The translations under genes were made by a program, and so were the position numbers. Of a stretch of 64,000 nt of DNA, positions 53,893 to 62,423 are shown piece after piece. The stretch lies in NCBI RefSeq assembly GCF_900188085.1, contig NZ_FZOU01000003.1, positions 248,001 to 312,000 of the forward strand, in the 5' to 3' direction. The first letter of the stretch is position 1, and each line of letters opens with the position of its first letter. The notes beneath the pieces were generated by a model. The model did not search any database, was not told the origin of the DNA, and saw only the letters and a program-made list of their open reading frames with translations. The stretch comes from Granulicella rosea. Lineage in GTDB: Bacteria; Acidobacteriota; Terriglobia; Terriglobales; Acidobacteriaceae.

Positions 53893-53974
53893 CTTGCTGC
53901 AGTTTACAGGTTTGACCGGGCAGTCAGGGGTTATGCTAAGGTGCGAAGATGTTTGGGAAGAGGGAGCGAGCCAT

Positions 53975-54619
53975 TTGACGGCAGAGATTCTGCGTATCGA
54001 TCCGGACGAACCGGAACCGACCTTGATCGACTATGTCGTGAAGAGCCTGAACGGAGGCAGCGTCGTGGCGTTGCCGACCGACACCTTCTACGGTCTTGCA
54101 GTCGACCCGGTTAACCTGCAGGCGGTCGACCGGATCTACGACCTGAAGAACCGCGCGCGGCATAAGCCGCTGTCGCTGCTGATCGGCGATGTGGCGCATG
54201 CGTACGAGCTGGCGCGCAATCTGGACACGGCATTCGACCGGCTGGCCGAACGCTTCTGGCCGGGGCCGCTGACGCTGATCGTCAAGGCGGGCTCGAAGCT
54301 GCCGCTGCGTGTGACCGCCAATACCGGCAACGTCGCGCTGCGCGTGCCGGAGGCGGAGATCGCGCGGGCGGTCGTCCAGAAGCTGGGGCTACCGATCACG
54401 GCGACCTCGGCGAATCTGCACGGGATGCCGGAGTGTACCTACGCGAACTGCGTGCGGGAGCAGCTTGGCGAGAAGATTCCGCTGATCGTGGATGGCGGTC
54501 CGACGGCGCGCGCGGTGCCGACGACGATCGTCGACCTGTCGGGCGGCGGCAACTCGTGGATGATTCTGCGCGAGGGCGCGATTCCGACGCACGAGATCGC
54601 GCTTTGTCTCTCCCGCTGA
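53975..54619 (+). CDS. Threonylcarbamoyl-AMP synthase (TsaC/Sua5/YciO family)
   Basis: 214 aa. A Sua5/YciO fold: GGSVVALPTDTFYGLAVD with the Lys-Arg-x-x-x-x-K-P pattern represented by KNRARHKPLSLLIGD, FWPGPLTLIVKA, and LPITATSANLHG. It makes threonylcarbamoyl-AMP for the t6A37 tRNA modification, or belongs to the uncharacterised YciO side. TTG at 53975 follows AGAGGGAG with eight bases of spacing and begins TAEILRIDPD, the family start; ATG 53933 (14 codons earlier) is an alternative. The whole protein is the short TsaC length, without the Sua5 C-terminal domain. Confidence 0.88.
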   Translation: MTAEILRIDPDEPEPTLIDYVVKSLNGGSVVALPTDTFYGLAVDPVNLQAVDRIYDLKNRARHKPLSLLIGDVAHAYELARNLDTAFDRLAERFWPGPLTLIVKAGSKLPLRVTANTGNVALRVPEAEIARAVVQKLGLPITATSANLHGMPECTYANCVREQLGEKIPLIVDGGPTARAVPTTIVDLSGGGNSWMILREGAIPTHEIALCLSR

Positions 54620-54738
54620 AGGCTTTGTCTCCCCGCGCTAAAGGCTCTGCCTCCAGCGGGAACGTTTGCGCATCCTATTGCAGACCGTCGAATCCCCGAT
54701 AAGATAGGGGAATCTCGCGGCTTTTTTCAAAGACACTC

Positions 54739-55425
54739 ATGGCATCTTCGACTGCCAATTCGCGAAGCTCTGTGCCGGCGCGCGCGCCAGGACGCGGCGG
54801 CGCGTTCCTGCGGCGGCTGCTGGGGCTGGTGCTGCTGGTCGCGCTGGTCTGGACGTTGTGGGTCGTCCACGAGATCAACGCCGTGGCCGATCAGGAGCAG
54901 GCGCAGCCGGCGGATGCGATCGCGGTCTTCGGCGCGGCGGAGTATCTCGGGCATCCGTCGCCGGTGCTGCATGCGCGACTGGACCACGTGGTGACGCTGT
55001 ATAAGCGGCAGATCGCGCCGGTGATCGTCACGCTCGGCGGCGGCAGCGACAAGGACTCCGGCAACACGGAGGGCGCGGTGGGGCGCGACTACCTGCTGGC
55101 GAACGGCGTGCCCTTCGACAAGATCATCGCGGAGACGCGGTCGGTCGATACGGAGCAGCAGGTCAACCGCCTCGCCGAGATCGCGCGCGAGAACCACTTC
55201 CAGCACATCGTGGTGGTCAGCGACGGCACCCATCTTTTCCGCATCAAGCGGCTGTGCGAGGACGCCGGGCTGGACGTCTACACCTCGCCCCGACCGCCGC
55301 TGGGCCACATCGGCTCGTACGACCTGTTCATGCGGTACATGCACGAGGTGCTGAGCTACACGTCACTGGCGCTGGGGTTGAATGCCAGCTTTTTGCATCG
55401 GTGGCTTGAGGGTAAGGCGGATTGA
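54739..55425 (+). CDS. DUF218 (YdcF/SanA-like) membrane-anchored protein
   Basis: 228 aa. A basic N-terminus and one hydrophobic helix (LLGLVLLVALVWTLWVVH) are followed by a periplasmic DUF218 domain: DAIAVFGAAEYLGHPSPVLHARLD, VIVTLGGGS, EGAVGRDYLLANGVP, ETRSVDTEQQVNRLA and IVVVSDGTHLFRIKRL. These proteins resemble SanA, which affects envelope integrity; the biochemical activity is unknown. Confidence 0.88.
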   Translation: MASSTANSRSSVPARAPGRGGAFLRRLLGLVLLVALVWTLWVVHEINAVADQEQAQPADAIAVFGAAEYLGHPSPVLHARLDHVVTLYKRQIAPVIVTLGGGSDKDSGNTEGAVGRDYLLANGVPFDKIIAETRSVDTEQQVNRLAEIARENHFQHIVVVSDGTHLFRIKRLCEDAGLDVYTSPRPPLGHIGSYDLFMRYMHEVLSYTSLALGLNASFLHRWLEGKAD

Positions 55426-55448
55426 GTTTGGCAAAAGGCTAATTCGAG

Positions 55449-55498
55449 AGCTGTAAGCTCTAAGCGTTTCAGCTTACAGCTAAAGCTTTGTTTTTTTG
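55449..55498 (+). terminator. Intrinsic terminator after the DUF218 gene
   Basis: AGCTGTAAGCT pairs perfectly with AGCTTACAGCT around an 11-base loop, followed by AAAGCTTTG and a run of Ts. Confidence 0.72.
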
Positions 55499-55500
55499 TT

Positions 55501-55527
55501 TGTCATTCCCGCAGGGAATCTGCTTCC
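55501..55527. repeat. Short palindromic repeat variant
   Basis: TGTCATTCCCGCAGGGAATC and TGCTTCC: the reverse of the variant at 35051-35081. Confidence 0.7.
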
Positions 55528-55551
55528 GTCTTTCGCGCGCTCAACCACGGC

Positions 55552-55667
55552 AGCCCGGGTGCCCCATCCTTCGCGCCTTTGCGAAGGGTGGGAAGTCAAA
55601 AGCCCGGAGTTCGAGCGTCTTACGTCCCACCCTTTCGATAAAGCCGAAAAATTGGGGCACCCGGGCT
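55552..55667. repeat. 116-bp inverted-repeat element
   Basis: AGCCCGGGTGCCCCA (55552-55566) is matched perfectly by TGGGGCACCCGGGCT (55653-55667). Inside, CCTTCGC/GCGAAGG and GGGTGGGA/TCCCACCC form further stems, so it folds to a long structured hairpin. It ends six bases before the stop of the DUF92 gene. Confidence 0.85.
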
Positions 55668-55672
55668 TTGTC

Positions 55673-56662
55673 CTACCGCATCAGTCCGTCGAATAGCCGG
55701 ATGCCAATCATGCTGACAAGGGCGGCGAACGCGGTTGAGGTGAAGTTCACCAGATCATTTCCCAGCCAGCCCTTGCGTTCGACTGTGGCTCCCAGGACGC
55801 TGTCGAAGAGCAGGCCCAGGACGCCCGAAGCAAACACCAATGTGCAACTGGAGAGATCTAGACCGGAAGCCGGAATTCCTACATAGGCTACGATGGCTGC
55901 GGCCATGATTCCGGCGGTCGTCCCGATCAGGCTGACCGCGCCATCGGTTCCCGGAGGCACTTGGCGAAAACTTGCTAGCAGGTAGGTTTTTCCGCCGAAG
56001 GCTTGTCCGATCTCGGAAGAGACCGTATCGGCGGTGGCCTCAGCGAGGGCAGCGAGGACCGGCAGGTTGTAAATCACCATCCCATCTAAAACGGAGTGCA
56101 ACGAGCCTGTGATGGTTCCCCCGTAACCCATAACGAGAGAGACTCCGAAGAAACCCCAGTAAGAGCTCAAGGCTCCAGCTACGCCAAGGTTTGCCACAAT
56201 CTGCGCGGTCGTCCGGCCTCTGCGGTGTTCCGCAGAACTGGCTTCGGATTTTCGCTCGCGCCGGAAGCGTGTTGCGGAGAACGTGAGCAGGAAGAGAAAG
56301 ATAAGTGGGGTGAGGCAGGAGTGGAAGATGGAGCCCCCGCCATGCATGAAAAGTCCCACCAGCGGGCCGGTGTAGAGCGTGATCAGAAAGCAAATTACGG
56401 CCCCGGTGAAGGCGGCAAACCAAGTGGCAGCTCGCATGCGCCACGTAGCCAGCGCAAAAAAGATGCTGACTGCAAAGACTTGTTCCAGATAGGCCACCGT
56501 CCGGTGATCGGCGAACGATTCCGTTCTGGTCTCAAACGCCAGCCAGCACAACACTGGCACGGCGATCCACACCAGAATCTTCGACTGGAGCCGGTCTCTT
56601 GCCTCGGGGATCGCTTTTTTCCACGGTCTGGCTTCGGGGATTGGGCTTACGTCCTGTGTCAT
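55673..56662 (-). CDS. DUF92 (TMEM19/VTE6-like) integral membrane protein
   Basis: 329 aa with about nine hydrophobic helices. LAALAEATADTVSSEIGQAFGG is the family signature, and GTDGAVSLIGTTAG follows. The family includes plant VTE6 (phytyl-phosphate kinase), a prenyl-lipid enzyme, and animal TMEM19; the bacterial role is not firmly known, but a polyprenyl- or phytyl-phosphate substrate is reasonable. ATG 56662 was taken because it precedes the first helix by 30 residues; no strong ribosome site is seen. A long open frame further upstream on this strand is not coding. Confidence 0.82.
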   Translation of the reverse strand: MTQDVSPIPEARPWKKAIPEARDRLQSKILVWIAVPVLCWLAFETRTESFADHRTVAYLEQVFAVSIFFALATWRMRAATWFAAFTGAVICFLITLYTGPLVGLFMHGGGSIFHSCLTPLIFLFLLTFSATRFRRERKSEASSAEHRRGRTTAQIVANLGVAGALSSYWGFFGVSLVMGYGGTITGSLHSVLDGMVIYNLPVLAALAEATADTVSSEIGQAFGGKTYLLASFRQVPPGTDGAVSLIGTTAGIMAAAIVAYVGIPASGLDLSSCTLVFASGVLGLLFDSVLGATVERKGWLGNDLVNFTSTAFAALVSMIGIRLFDGLMR

Positions 56663-56764
56663 TTGAGAGTCCAACGTCCGTCCCTGTCCGCATTGATTTA
56701 GAATCGTGACTTGAGCATAGCCAACATCGGCACGTCCGTGGGAGCAGTTTTGATTCGAGTAGAT

Positions 56765-58159
56765 ATGCACGTAGAAGGCGCGGCCACGCGGTCCACCGTT
56801 ACATCCGGGCGGATTCGTCGACAGATTGCAGGTTTGGCCCTTTCGGCGGTGGCTCTGGCCGCCGTCGGCTGTGGAAATAACTACCGTCCGGTGGTCAGCG
56901 CGATCAATCCGGTGGGTCCGGCGGCGCAGCCGACCAAGTACGCGGTGGCGATCTCGAACCCGGGTTCGACGACCCCCGGCCAGGTGACGCTCGTCGATTT
57001 TTCGGGCGACACGATCATGGTCACGCCCAACATCGCGGCGAATCCGCAGTACCTGGCGCTCGATTCGGGCGGCGTTACCGGCTTCACGCTGCATGCGGAC
57101 GGCACGCTGAACAGCTTCAGCATCTCGACCAGCCTGCAGACGCGCAATGTGCTGCAGTCGACGCTGCTCTCGGGCGCGGCGCCGGTCAGCATCTTTCCGG
57201 AGGGCACCTACGACTACGTCGCGCAGAGCGGACGGAACTCGATTGCGCAGATGACCGGTTCGCCACCGGCGCTGCGGCAGGAGATCTCGACCGGCGCCGG
57301 CACGGTCTATACCGTGGGCATCGCCTCGGCCCCGCGTGTGTACGCGCTGAGCCAGGGCACGGCGACCGGCGGCGTCTACCCGGCGGGTACGGCGACCGCC
57401 ATCGACACGAGCACGAATACGGCGACGAACTCGATCACGGTCGGGTCGCAGCCGGTATACGGCGTCATGAGCGCGGATGCGCGGCGGGCGTTCATTCTGA
57501 ACAAGGGATCGAACACGGTGTCGGTCATCAATGCGCAGACCAACCAGCTCGACTCGTTCCCCAATAGCCTGGGCGTTGCGGGCAGCACGATTCCGGTGGG
57601 CACGGCGCCGGTCTGGGCGGACTTTGCCCCGACACGGTCGGAGATGCTGGTGCTGAACGCGGGCAACGGCACGACGGCCGGCTCGGTGAGCATCATCAGC
57701 GTGCCGCTCTGCTCGCAGACGACGCTGGTGACGAACCCGAACTGCGACGTGACCAATCCGATCGACGCGAACGGCTTCGGCACGGTGTTGGCGACGGTGC
57801 CGGTGGGGATCAATCCGTCGGTGATCGCGGTGCTGCAGGATGGAACGCAGGCGTTCGTCTGCAACCAGGGCAACGCGGCTGCCGGCATTCAGGGCTCGGT
57901 CAGCGTCATCAACCTCGATTCGAATACGGTCACGGTGACGATTCCGGCCTCGAACGCGAGCACGGTGACGGCGACGGACCTGCTGGTTCACGGCAATCCG
58001 AACTTCCTTGCGGCCACGACCGGCACCCCTACGGGCAAGGTCTACGTGACGGCCGGGAACTCGACCGACCTGACGATCATCGAAACCGATACCGATACGG
58101 TGAAGACGCATCTGCCGCTCGGCGGGACGGGTGTGATGGTTCGGGTGACAGCCCAGTAA
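56765..58159 (+). CDS. YncE-like beta-propeller lipoprotein
   Basis: 464 aa from ATG 56765. A signal sequence ends in a lipobox-like LAAVGCGNN, so the protein is lipid-anchored. The rest is a seven-blade-like propeller with YVTN motifs (TNSITVGSQPVYGVMSADARRAF, NKGSNTVSVINAQTNQ, ATVPVGINPSVIAVLQDGTQAF). Function unknown, perhaps a surface or periplasmic binding protein. The N-terminal start is uncertain (a TTG at 56711 also opens the frame). Confidence 0.82.
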   Translation: MHVEGAATRSTVTSGRIRRQIAGLALSAVALAAVGCGNNYRPVVSAINPVGPAAQPTKYAVAISNPGSTTPGQVTLVDFSGDTIMVTPNIAANPQYLALDSGGVTGFTLHADGTLNSFSISTSLQTRNVLQSTLLSGAAPVSIFPEGTYDYVAQSGRNSIAQMTGSPPALRQEISTGAGTVYTVGIASAPRVYALSQGTATGGVYPAGTATAIDTSTNTATNSITVGSQPVYGVMSADARRAFILNKGSNTVSVINAQTNQLDSFPNSLGVAGSTIPVGTAPVWADFAPTRSEMLVLNAGNGTTAGSVSIISVPLCSQTTLVTNPNCDVTNPIDANGFGTVLATVPVGINPSVIAVLQDGTQAFVCNQGNAAAGIQGSVSVINLDSNTVTVTIPASNASTVTATDLLVHGNPNFLAATTGTPTGKVYVTAGNSTDLTIIETDTDTVKTHLPLGGTGVMVRVTAQ

Positions 58160-58178
58160 AGGCACGGAAACGGGAAAA

Positions 58179-58213
58179 GCAAGGGCCCGGCGAGATGATC
58201 GCCGGGCCCTTGC
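58179..58213. terminator. Intrinsic terminator, bidirectional
   Basis: GCAAGGGCCCGGCGA pairs with TCGCCGGGCCCTTGC around a GATGA loop. It lies between the propeller gene and the convergent anti-sigma gene. Confidence 0.82.
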
Positions 58214-58271
58214 CTGTTTGAAGTTGCAGGGAACAGGGCGGAGATTGCTCCCCAGGCCCTGTTCGCTGTCT

Positions 58272-59117
58272 TTAGGTCGCCAAACCCTGCAGAACCACAG
58301 CGCCCTTGGTCGGCGCGCTGGTTCCGCCATCCTGCTCGATGCTGACGGCAAAGGCCTTGGCCTGGACGCCCTTCGGCAGCGTGGGCAAGACGACCGTGGC
58401 GCTGCCGTGGATGTCGGGCTTGAAGATGCCCGCCGGGATGGGGTCGTGGTTGTCGGCCGGAACCAGCCACAGCTCGTAGGTCTTGTACGGCTCCAACGGC
58501 TCCAGGTTGCTGGCGATGAAGACCAGCGAGCCCTTGTCGGCGAGGTACGCGGCGCGTCCCTCCGGCGGCGCCTTGGCTCCGGTTGCCGTGAGCGAGAAGC
58601 GCACCGCGGACGGATCCTGGATGGCTTCGAGGACGTTCTTCGAGAGCTCGGCGTCGGTGGAGAGCTTTGCAAGCTGCGTGCTCTGCGAGGTGACGGTGGT
58701 GCGCAGGCTCTGGCGCTGCTGGTAGAGGCTGCTGGCCTCGACCGCCAGACCGGCGGCGACGGCCCAGCCCACCCAGGGCAGCACGCGGGCGGCAGCGGAC
58801 TTCTTGACCGGCTCATCGTCGAGCAGGGTGGATTCGCGCGGCGCGTAGGTGGCCACGGGCGCGAAGCGGTCGATCGGCACCGGCTTCTTCTCGCGTGCGA
58901 CGTGCTTCATCAGACGCTGGCGTGCAAGCGCCGGCGGCGAGTGCATCTCGGCAGTGTGCGCGAGCGCGGCGAGGTCGCCCTGAATCTCGGCGAGTACGCG
59001 GCGCGCCTCGGCGCTGTGCTGCAGGTGCAGCGTGATCTCCGCGGTCTCCTCCGGGGAGAGCAGTTGCATCGCGTAAAGCGGCAGATCTTCTGGATCGATA
59101 TGTTTGACCGGGATCAT
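58272..59117 (-). CDS. RskA-family anti-sigma factor
   Basis: 281 aa. A cytoplasmic N-terminal anti-sigma region (EDLPLYAMQLLSPEETAEITLHLQHS, lacking the zinc-binding His-Cys-Cys set) is followed by one membrane helix (VLPWVGWAVAAGLAVEASSLYQ), a coiled coil, and a periplasmic RskA domain (YKTYELWLVPADNHDPIPAGIFKPD, then KAFAVSIEQDGG). It likely holds the ECF sigma factor encoded immediately upstream until a signal triggers its degradation. The genes overlap by 4 bases (ATGA). Confidence 0.9.
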   Translation of the reverse strand: MIPVKHIDPEDLPLYAMQLLSPEETAEITLHLQHSAEARRVLAEIQGDLAALAHTAEMHSPPALARQRLMKHVAREKKPVPIDRFAPVATYAPRESTLLDDEPVKKSAAARVLPWVGWAVAAGLAVEASSLYQQRQSLRTTVTSQSTQLAKLSTDAELSKNVLEAIQDPSAVRFSLTATGAKAPPEGRAAYLADKGSLVFIASNLEPLEPYKTYELWLVPADNHDPIPAGIFKPDIHGSATVVLPTLPKGVQAKAFAVSIEQDGGTSAPTKGAVVLQGLAT

Positions 59118-59662
59118 GATTGGAAGGCCTTTCTCAGAGTCAGCAAGGCGCTGCGGATTCTTGTTTTTACTGTTCCCAATGGGTCGCCGGTCATCTCTGC
59201 GATTTCGGAGTGCGTGAGTCCGTCGAAAAAGGCCATCTCAAGCGTCTTGCGCTGTTCGGGGGGCAGTACGGTGATGTGGGTTCTGGCGCGCTCGATCATG
59301 ATATTGCGCTCGGCCTCGTCGGCGAGGTTGCAGGGCGCGGCGAGGGCGACATCGTCGATCGAATCCGACGGCCGTTTGCGGCGCAGGGCGTCGATCGAAC
59401 GATTCCGGGACACAACCGCGAGCCAGCCGCCCAGGCTGCCGCGTGTTGCGATGAAGCTCTCCGGATTGCGCCAGATCTGCATGAAAATCTCCTGTAAAAC
59501 GTCCTCCGCCGATGCCGGATCGCGCAGCACGCGCAACGCCACGGAGTAAACCACCTTGGAGTAGCGATCGAACAGCGAGGCCATCGCCTGCTCGTCACCT
59601 CGCTGGACCAGCGCCAGCAACGTGGCGTCGTCTTGTGGCGACGCCGGCGGCGTGTTCAGCAT
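59114..59662 (-). CDS. ECF RNA polymerase sigma factor, SigK-like
   Basis: 182 aa. Sigma region 2 (LFDRYSKVVYSVALRVLRDPASAEDVLQEIFMQIW) and region 4 (LPPEQRKTLEMAFFDGLTHSEIAEMTGDPLGTVKTRIRSALLTLR) are both intact. Together with the overlapping RskA gene it matches the SigK/RskA (ECF19-like) module. I chose ATG 59662 (ribosome site GAGACGGGA); longer starts at 59680 and 59689 exist. Target genes are unknown; the propeller protein next door is a candidate only by position. Confidence 0.92.
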   Translation of the reverse strand: MLNTPPASPQDDATLLALVQRGDEQAMASLFDRYSKVVYSVALRVLRDPASAEDVLQEIFMQIWRNPESFIATRGSLGGWLAVVSRNRSIDALRRKRPSDSIDDVALAAPCNLADEAERNIMIERARTHITVLPPEQRKTLEMAFFDGLTHSEIAEMTGDPLGTVKTRIRSALLTLRKAFQS

Positions 59663-59895
59663 TCCCGTCTCTCTATACATAAAACGCACCTATGGTGAAA
59701 GCAGATTGCCGTTCGGAGTAAACACTTTATACATCAGGCAACTCTTCCAAATTTACGGGCAGACGCCGACTCGAAGATTACACGATGTTACCCACTTTAC
59801 CGGAGATGCATGCGGATACGGTAGTCCTCTCGATCCACATGGCGCCGCGCGTTGATGGGGTCGTATCTGCGAAGATGAGTCTTGCGAGGAAATGC

Positions 59896-60666
59896 GTGAA
59901 GATTCGTTTGGATAAGTTGATGGTCGACCTGGGGCTGGCGGCGTCGCGGGAGCGGGCGCAGGCGCTGATTCTGGCTGGGCGCGTGCTGGTGGAAGAGCAA
60001 AAGGTCGAAAAGCCGGGGACGCCGGTCTCGGAAGAGGCCAATGTCCGGATGCTGGGCGAGGATCTGAAGTACGTCAGCCGCGGCGGGCTGAAGCTCGAAA
60101 AGGCGCTGGCGCACTGGAAGATCGATGTGGCGGGGCTGTCGTGTCTGGATGTGGGGACGTCGACGGGCGGGTTCATCGACTGCATGCTGCAGGCGGGCGC
60201 GGCGCAGGTGCTGGGCGTGGATACGGGCTACGGCCAGATGGCGGAGAAGCTGCGACAGGATGCGCGGGTGACGCTGCGCGAACGCTGCAACGCGCGGCTG
60301 CTGGGCGCGGGCGATCTGGTGATCGAGCCGGCGATCAGGTTCCTTGCCATGGATGTCTCGTTCATCTCGGCGACGCTGGTGCTGCCCTCCGTGCTGAAGG
60401 CGCTGGCCGCGGAGGACGAGATCTGGCGTGGCGGCGCGGTGATTCTGATCAAGCCGCAGTTCGAGGCGGGCAAGGAGAACGTCGGCAAGGGCGGCATCGT
60501 GCGGGATCAGGCGGCGCGGCAGATGGCGATCGACCGGGTCTGCCATGCGGCGCTCGATCTGGGAGGCACGGAGCTGGAACTGATCGATTCGCCGATCAAG
60601 GGGATGGAAGGCAATCACGAGTATCTGCTGTATGTGAAGTTCGGAGAAGCGGGGAATAGGGCTTAG
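59896..60666 (+). CDS. tlyA: TlyA-family rRNA 2'-O-methyltransferase / hemolysin A-like
   Basis: 256 aa. An N-terminal S4 RNA-binding domain (KIRLDKLMVDLGLAASRERAQALILAG) precedes an FtsJ-like methyltransferase domain with SCLDVGTSTGGFIDCMLQAGA as the SAM loop, then FLAMDVSFISATLVLP and LIKPQFEAGKENVGKGGIV. TlyA modifies 16S and 23S rRNA cytidines in mycobacteria. GTG 59896 with GAGGAA five bases upstream fits the usual start; ATG 59875 is an alternative. Confidence 0.88.
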   Translation: MKIRLDKLMVDLGLAASRERAQALILAGRVLVEEQKVEKPGTPVSEEANVRMLGEDLKYVSRGGLKLEKALAHWKIDVAGLSCLDVGTSTGGFIDCMLQAGAAQVLGVDTGYGQMAEKLRQDARVTLRERCNARLLGAGDLVIEPAIRFLAMDVSFISATLVLPSVLKALAAEDEIWRGGAVILIKPQFEAGKENVGKGGIVRDQAARQMAIDRVCHAALDLGGTELELIDSPIKGMEGNHEYLLYVKFGEAGNRA

Positions 60667-60708
60667 GGAATAGGGTCTGTGGCCGAAAGCCGTTACACTG
60701 GAGAGACG

Positions 60709-61566
60709 ATGCCCAAGGTTGCGATCATCTCCAAACCGCAGAAGCCCGAAGTGGCGCAGCTTCTGCCGGATCTGCTGTCCTGGCTGGATGGCCATGGATG
60801 CGAGCCTTTGATGGATCGCGAGAGCGCGGCGTCGATCCATTCGCCGCATGGCGTGGATCGCAAGCAGATGGCGACCTTCGCGCCGGACCTGATCATCGTG
60901 CTGGGGGGCGATGGCACGTTGCTGTCGGCCTCGCGCGCGTTCGCCCGCATGGAGATGCCGATCCTGTCGGTCAACCTCGGCTCGCTGGGCTTCCTTACGG
61001 AGATTCCGATCAGCGACCTGTATGCGACGCTCGAGGCATGGCTGGACGCAACGGCCGATATCGACGCGCGTTTCATGATGCATGCGGAGCTGTTTCGCGG
61101 CGGCGAGATGATCCGCTGCTGGGACGCGCTGAACGACGTGGTCGTCGCCAAGGGCACGATCGCCCGCATGGCGGACTACACGGTCAACATCGACCAGCAG
61201 TTTGTGGCGACCTTTCGCGCGGACGGCATCATCGTCTCGACTCCGACGGGCTCGACTGCCTACAATCTGGCGGCGAACGGGCCGATCATGATGCCGAGCG
61301 TGGATGCGATGATGCTGACGCCGATTTGCCCGCACCTGTTGACGATCCGGCCGATCGTGGTGCCGGCGGCGTCGACGATCAGCGTGCAGATCGATGGCGT
61401 GCCGAACCAGACCTTCCTGACGGTCGACGGGCAGGAGGCGGTGGAGTTGCAGCTTGGCGACCAGATCCACTGCTGCAAGTCGGAGTATAGCGTGCGGCTG
61501 CTGAGGCTGCGGCCGAATGGGTTGTTCAATGTGCTGCGGTCGAAGCTGAAGTGGGGCGTTCGGTAG
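60709..61566 (+). CDS. nadK: NAD kinase
   Basis: 285 aa. It phosphorylates NAD to NADP. The GGDGTLL motif (in IIVLGGDGTLLSASR), NLGSLGFLTE and the second site STPTGSTAYNLAANGPIM are all present. It begins MPKVAIISKP after GGAGAGACG. It follows tlyA by 42 bases. TlyA and NAD kinase genes are neighbours in many bacteria, often with recN or dxs. Confidence 0.95.
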   Translation: MPKVAIISKPQKPEVAQLLPDLLSWLDGHGCEPLMDRESAASIHSPHGVDRKQMATFAPDLIIVLGGDGTLLSASRAFARMEMPILSVNLGSLGFLTEIPISDLYATLEAWLDATADIDARFMMHAELFRGGEMIRCWDALNDVVVAKGTIARMADYTVNIDQQFVATFRADGIIVSTPTGSTAYNLAANGPIMMPSVDAMMLTPICPHLLTIRPIVVPAASTISVQIDGVPNQTFLTVDGQEAVELQLGDQIHCCKSEYSVRLLRLRPNGLFNVLRSKLKWGVR

Positions 61567-61571
61567 GCTGC

Positions 61572-61997
61572 TTAAAGTTCCCAGGGATTGAGGAGATCGA
61601 CGCCAAGGTTGGCGAAGTCTCTTGTGTTGCGGGTTACCAGCACCAGGTCGTGTTCGAGCGCGGTGGCGGCGATAAGACCGTCCACGAGCGCCAGAGGTCT
61701 TCCTGAAAGTTTGGCGTCGGCAGCCAGCCTGCCCCATCGTTCTGCGACCTCTTCTGTGATCGGAAGTATACGACCGGCGAACCAATGTCGTACGTCACCA
61801 TCGAGCCACTGTTGCAGCTCCGTTCGCTTGCGGCTTACAGGGAGTGTGTCGATGCCCTTGCAGATCTCTCCGATGGTCATCACGCTGAGGAGTATGTTCC
61901 CCTGAGGAGTTCGATTGAGAAAGTCTGCAATCCGCAGATCGGGCCTTTCACGTGTAAGTTCGGAGGGGATGTTTGTGTCGACGAGAAAGCGCTTCAC
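61572..61997 (-). CDS. PIN-domain toxin of a VapBC-type system
   Basis: 141 aa. A PIN-fold ribonuclease: the acidic residues FLVDTN (D7), E41-type SVMTIGEIC, and DGLIAATALEHDLVLVTRNTRDF provide the metal site. VapC toxins cut RNA (often tRNA) when freed from the antitoxin. The start overlaps the stop of the antitoxin gene by 4 bases. Confidence 0.9.
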   Translation of the reverse strand: MKRFLVDTNIPSELTRERPDLRIADFLNRTPQGNILLSVMTIGEICKGIDTLPVSRKRTELQQWLDGDVRHWFAGRILPITEEVAERWGRLAADAKLSGRPLALVDGLIAATALEHDLVLVTRNTRDFANLGVDLLNPWEL

Positions 61998-62242
61998 AGG
62001 TCGATGTCTCGGCCAAAGTCGCTCTTTCGATCGGCTTCAAAATCGATATTGAGGCCCCTCAGCGGCGCGAAAAGCTCGACAAAGCTCTTCGTTTCGGGGT
62101 GTGAAACAGTGGAGGAGACATCCTTGCGTGTCGCGTCCTCAAGCAGGCTGAGAGCATACGCGTCGATTTCCAATCCGCGCACTGCCGCCTGTTGAGCAAG
62201 TCTTTGCTCCATCTCCGGCAGAATGTCGAGAGTAATGGTCAT
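61994..62242 (-). CDS. VapB-like antitoxin
   Basis: 82 aa. The N-terminal TITLDILPEMEQRLAQQAAVRGLEIDAYALSLLED looks like a ribbon-helix-helix DNA-binding domain, followed by a polar C-terminal part expected to wrap the toxin. ATG 62242 is preferred over 62260. The toxin gene starts within its last codon (ATGA). It probably represses its own operon. Confidence 0.82.
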   Translation of the reverse strand: MTITLDILPEMEQRLAQQAAVRGLEIDAYALSLLEDATRKDVSSTVSHPETKSFVELFAPLRGLNIDFEADRKSDFGRDIDL

Positions 62243-62318
62243 AGCCTTACCTCCATCCACATTATGCCCGAGATCAAATCAACAGGCGTGATTTCATGGA
62301 CTCCACGTAAGCCTGTTG

Positions 62319-62404
62319 GAAGCAGATTCTCTTCGAGAATGACAAATAAGAAAGGCCAGTGCAACAGCCGAAGCAGATCCTCCGCTGCACGAAGGATGAC
62401 AATC
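62319..62404. repeat. Two CHPERSEG-related short repeats
   Basis: AAGCAGATTCTCTTCGAGAATGACAAA (62319-62347) and GAAGCAGATCC, then GCACGAAGGATGACAATCC (62369-62404), stand in the gap between the antitoxin gene and the ABC ATPase. Confidence 0.75.
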
Positions 62405-62423
62405 CTTGCGGACTGGGCGTCGT

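Noticed and set aside
55673..58816. A 1047-codon minus-strand open frame
   Set aside because: Only the part from 56662 down codes for a recognisable protein (DUF92). The remainder is Arg/His-rich antisense to the beta-propeller lipoprotein and anti-sigma genes.
59797..61785. A 662-codon minus-strand open frame
   Set aside because: It is antisense to tlyA and nadK with Arg/His-rich composition and no domain.
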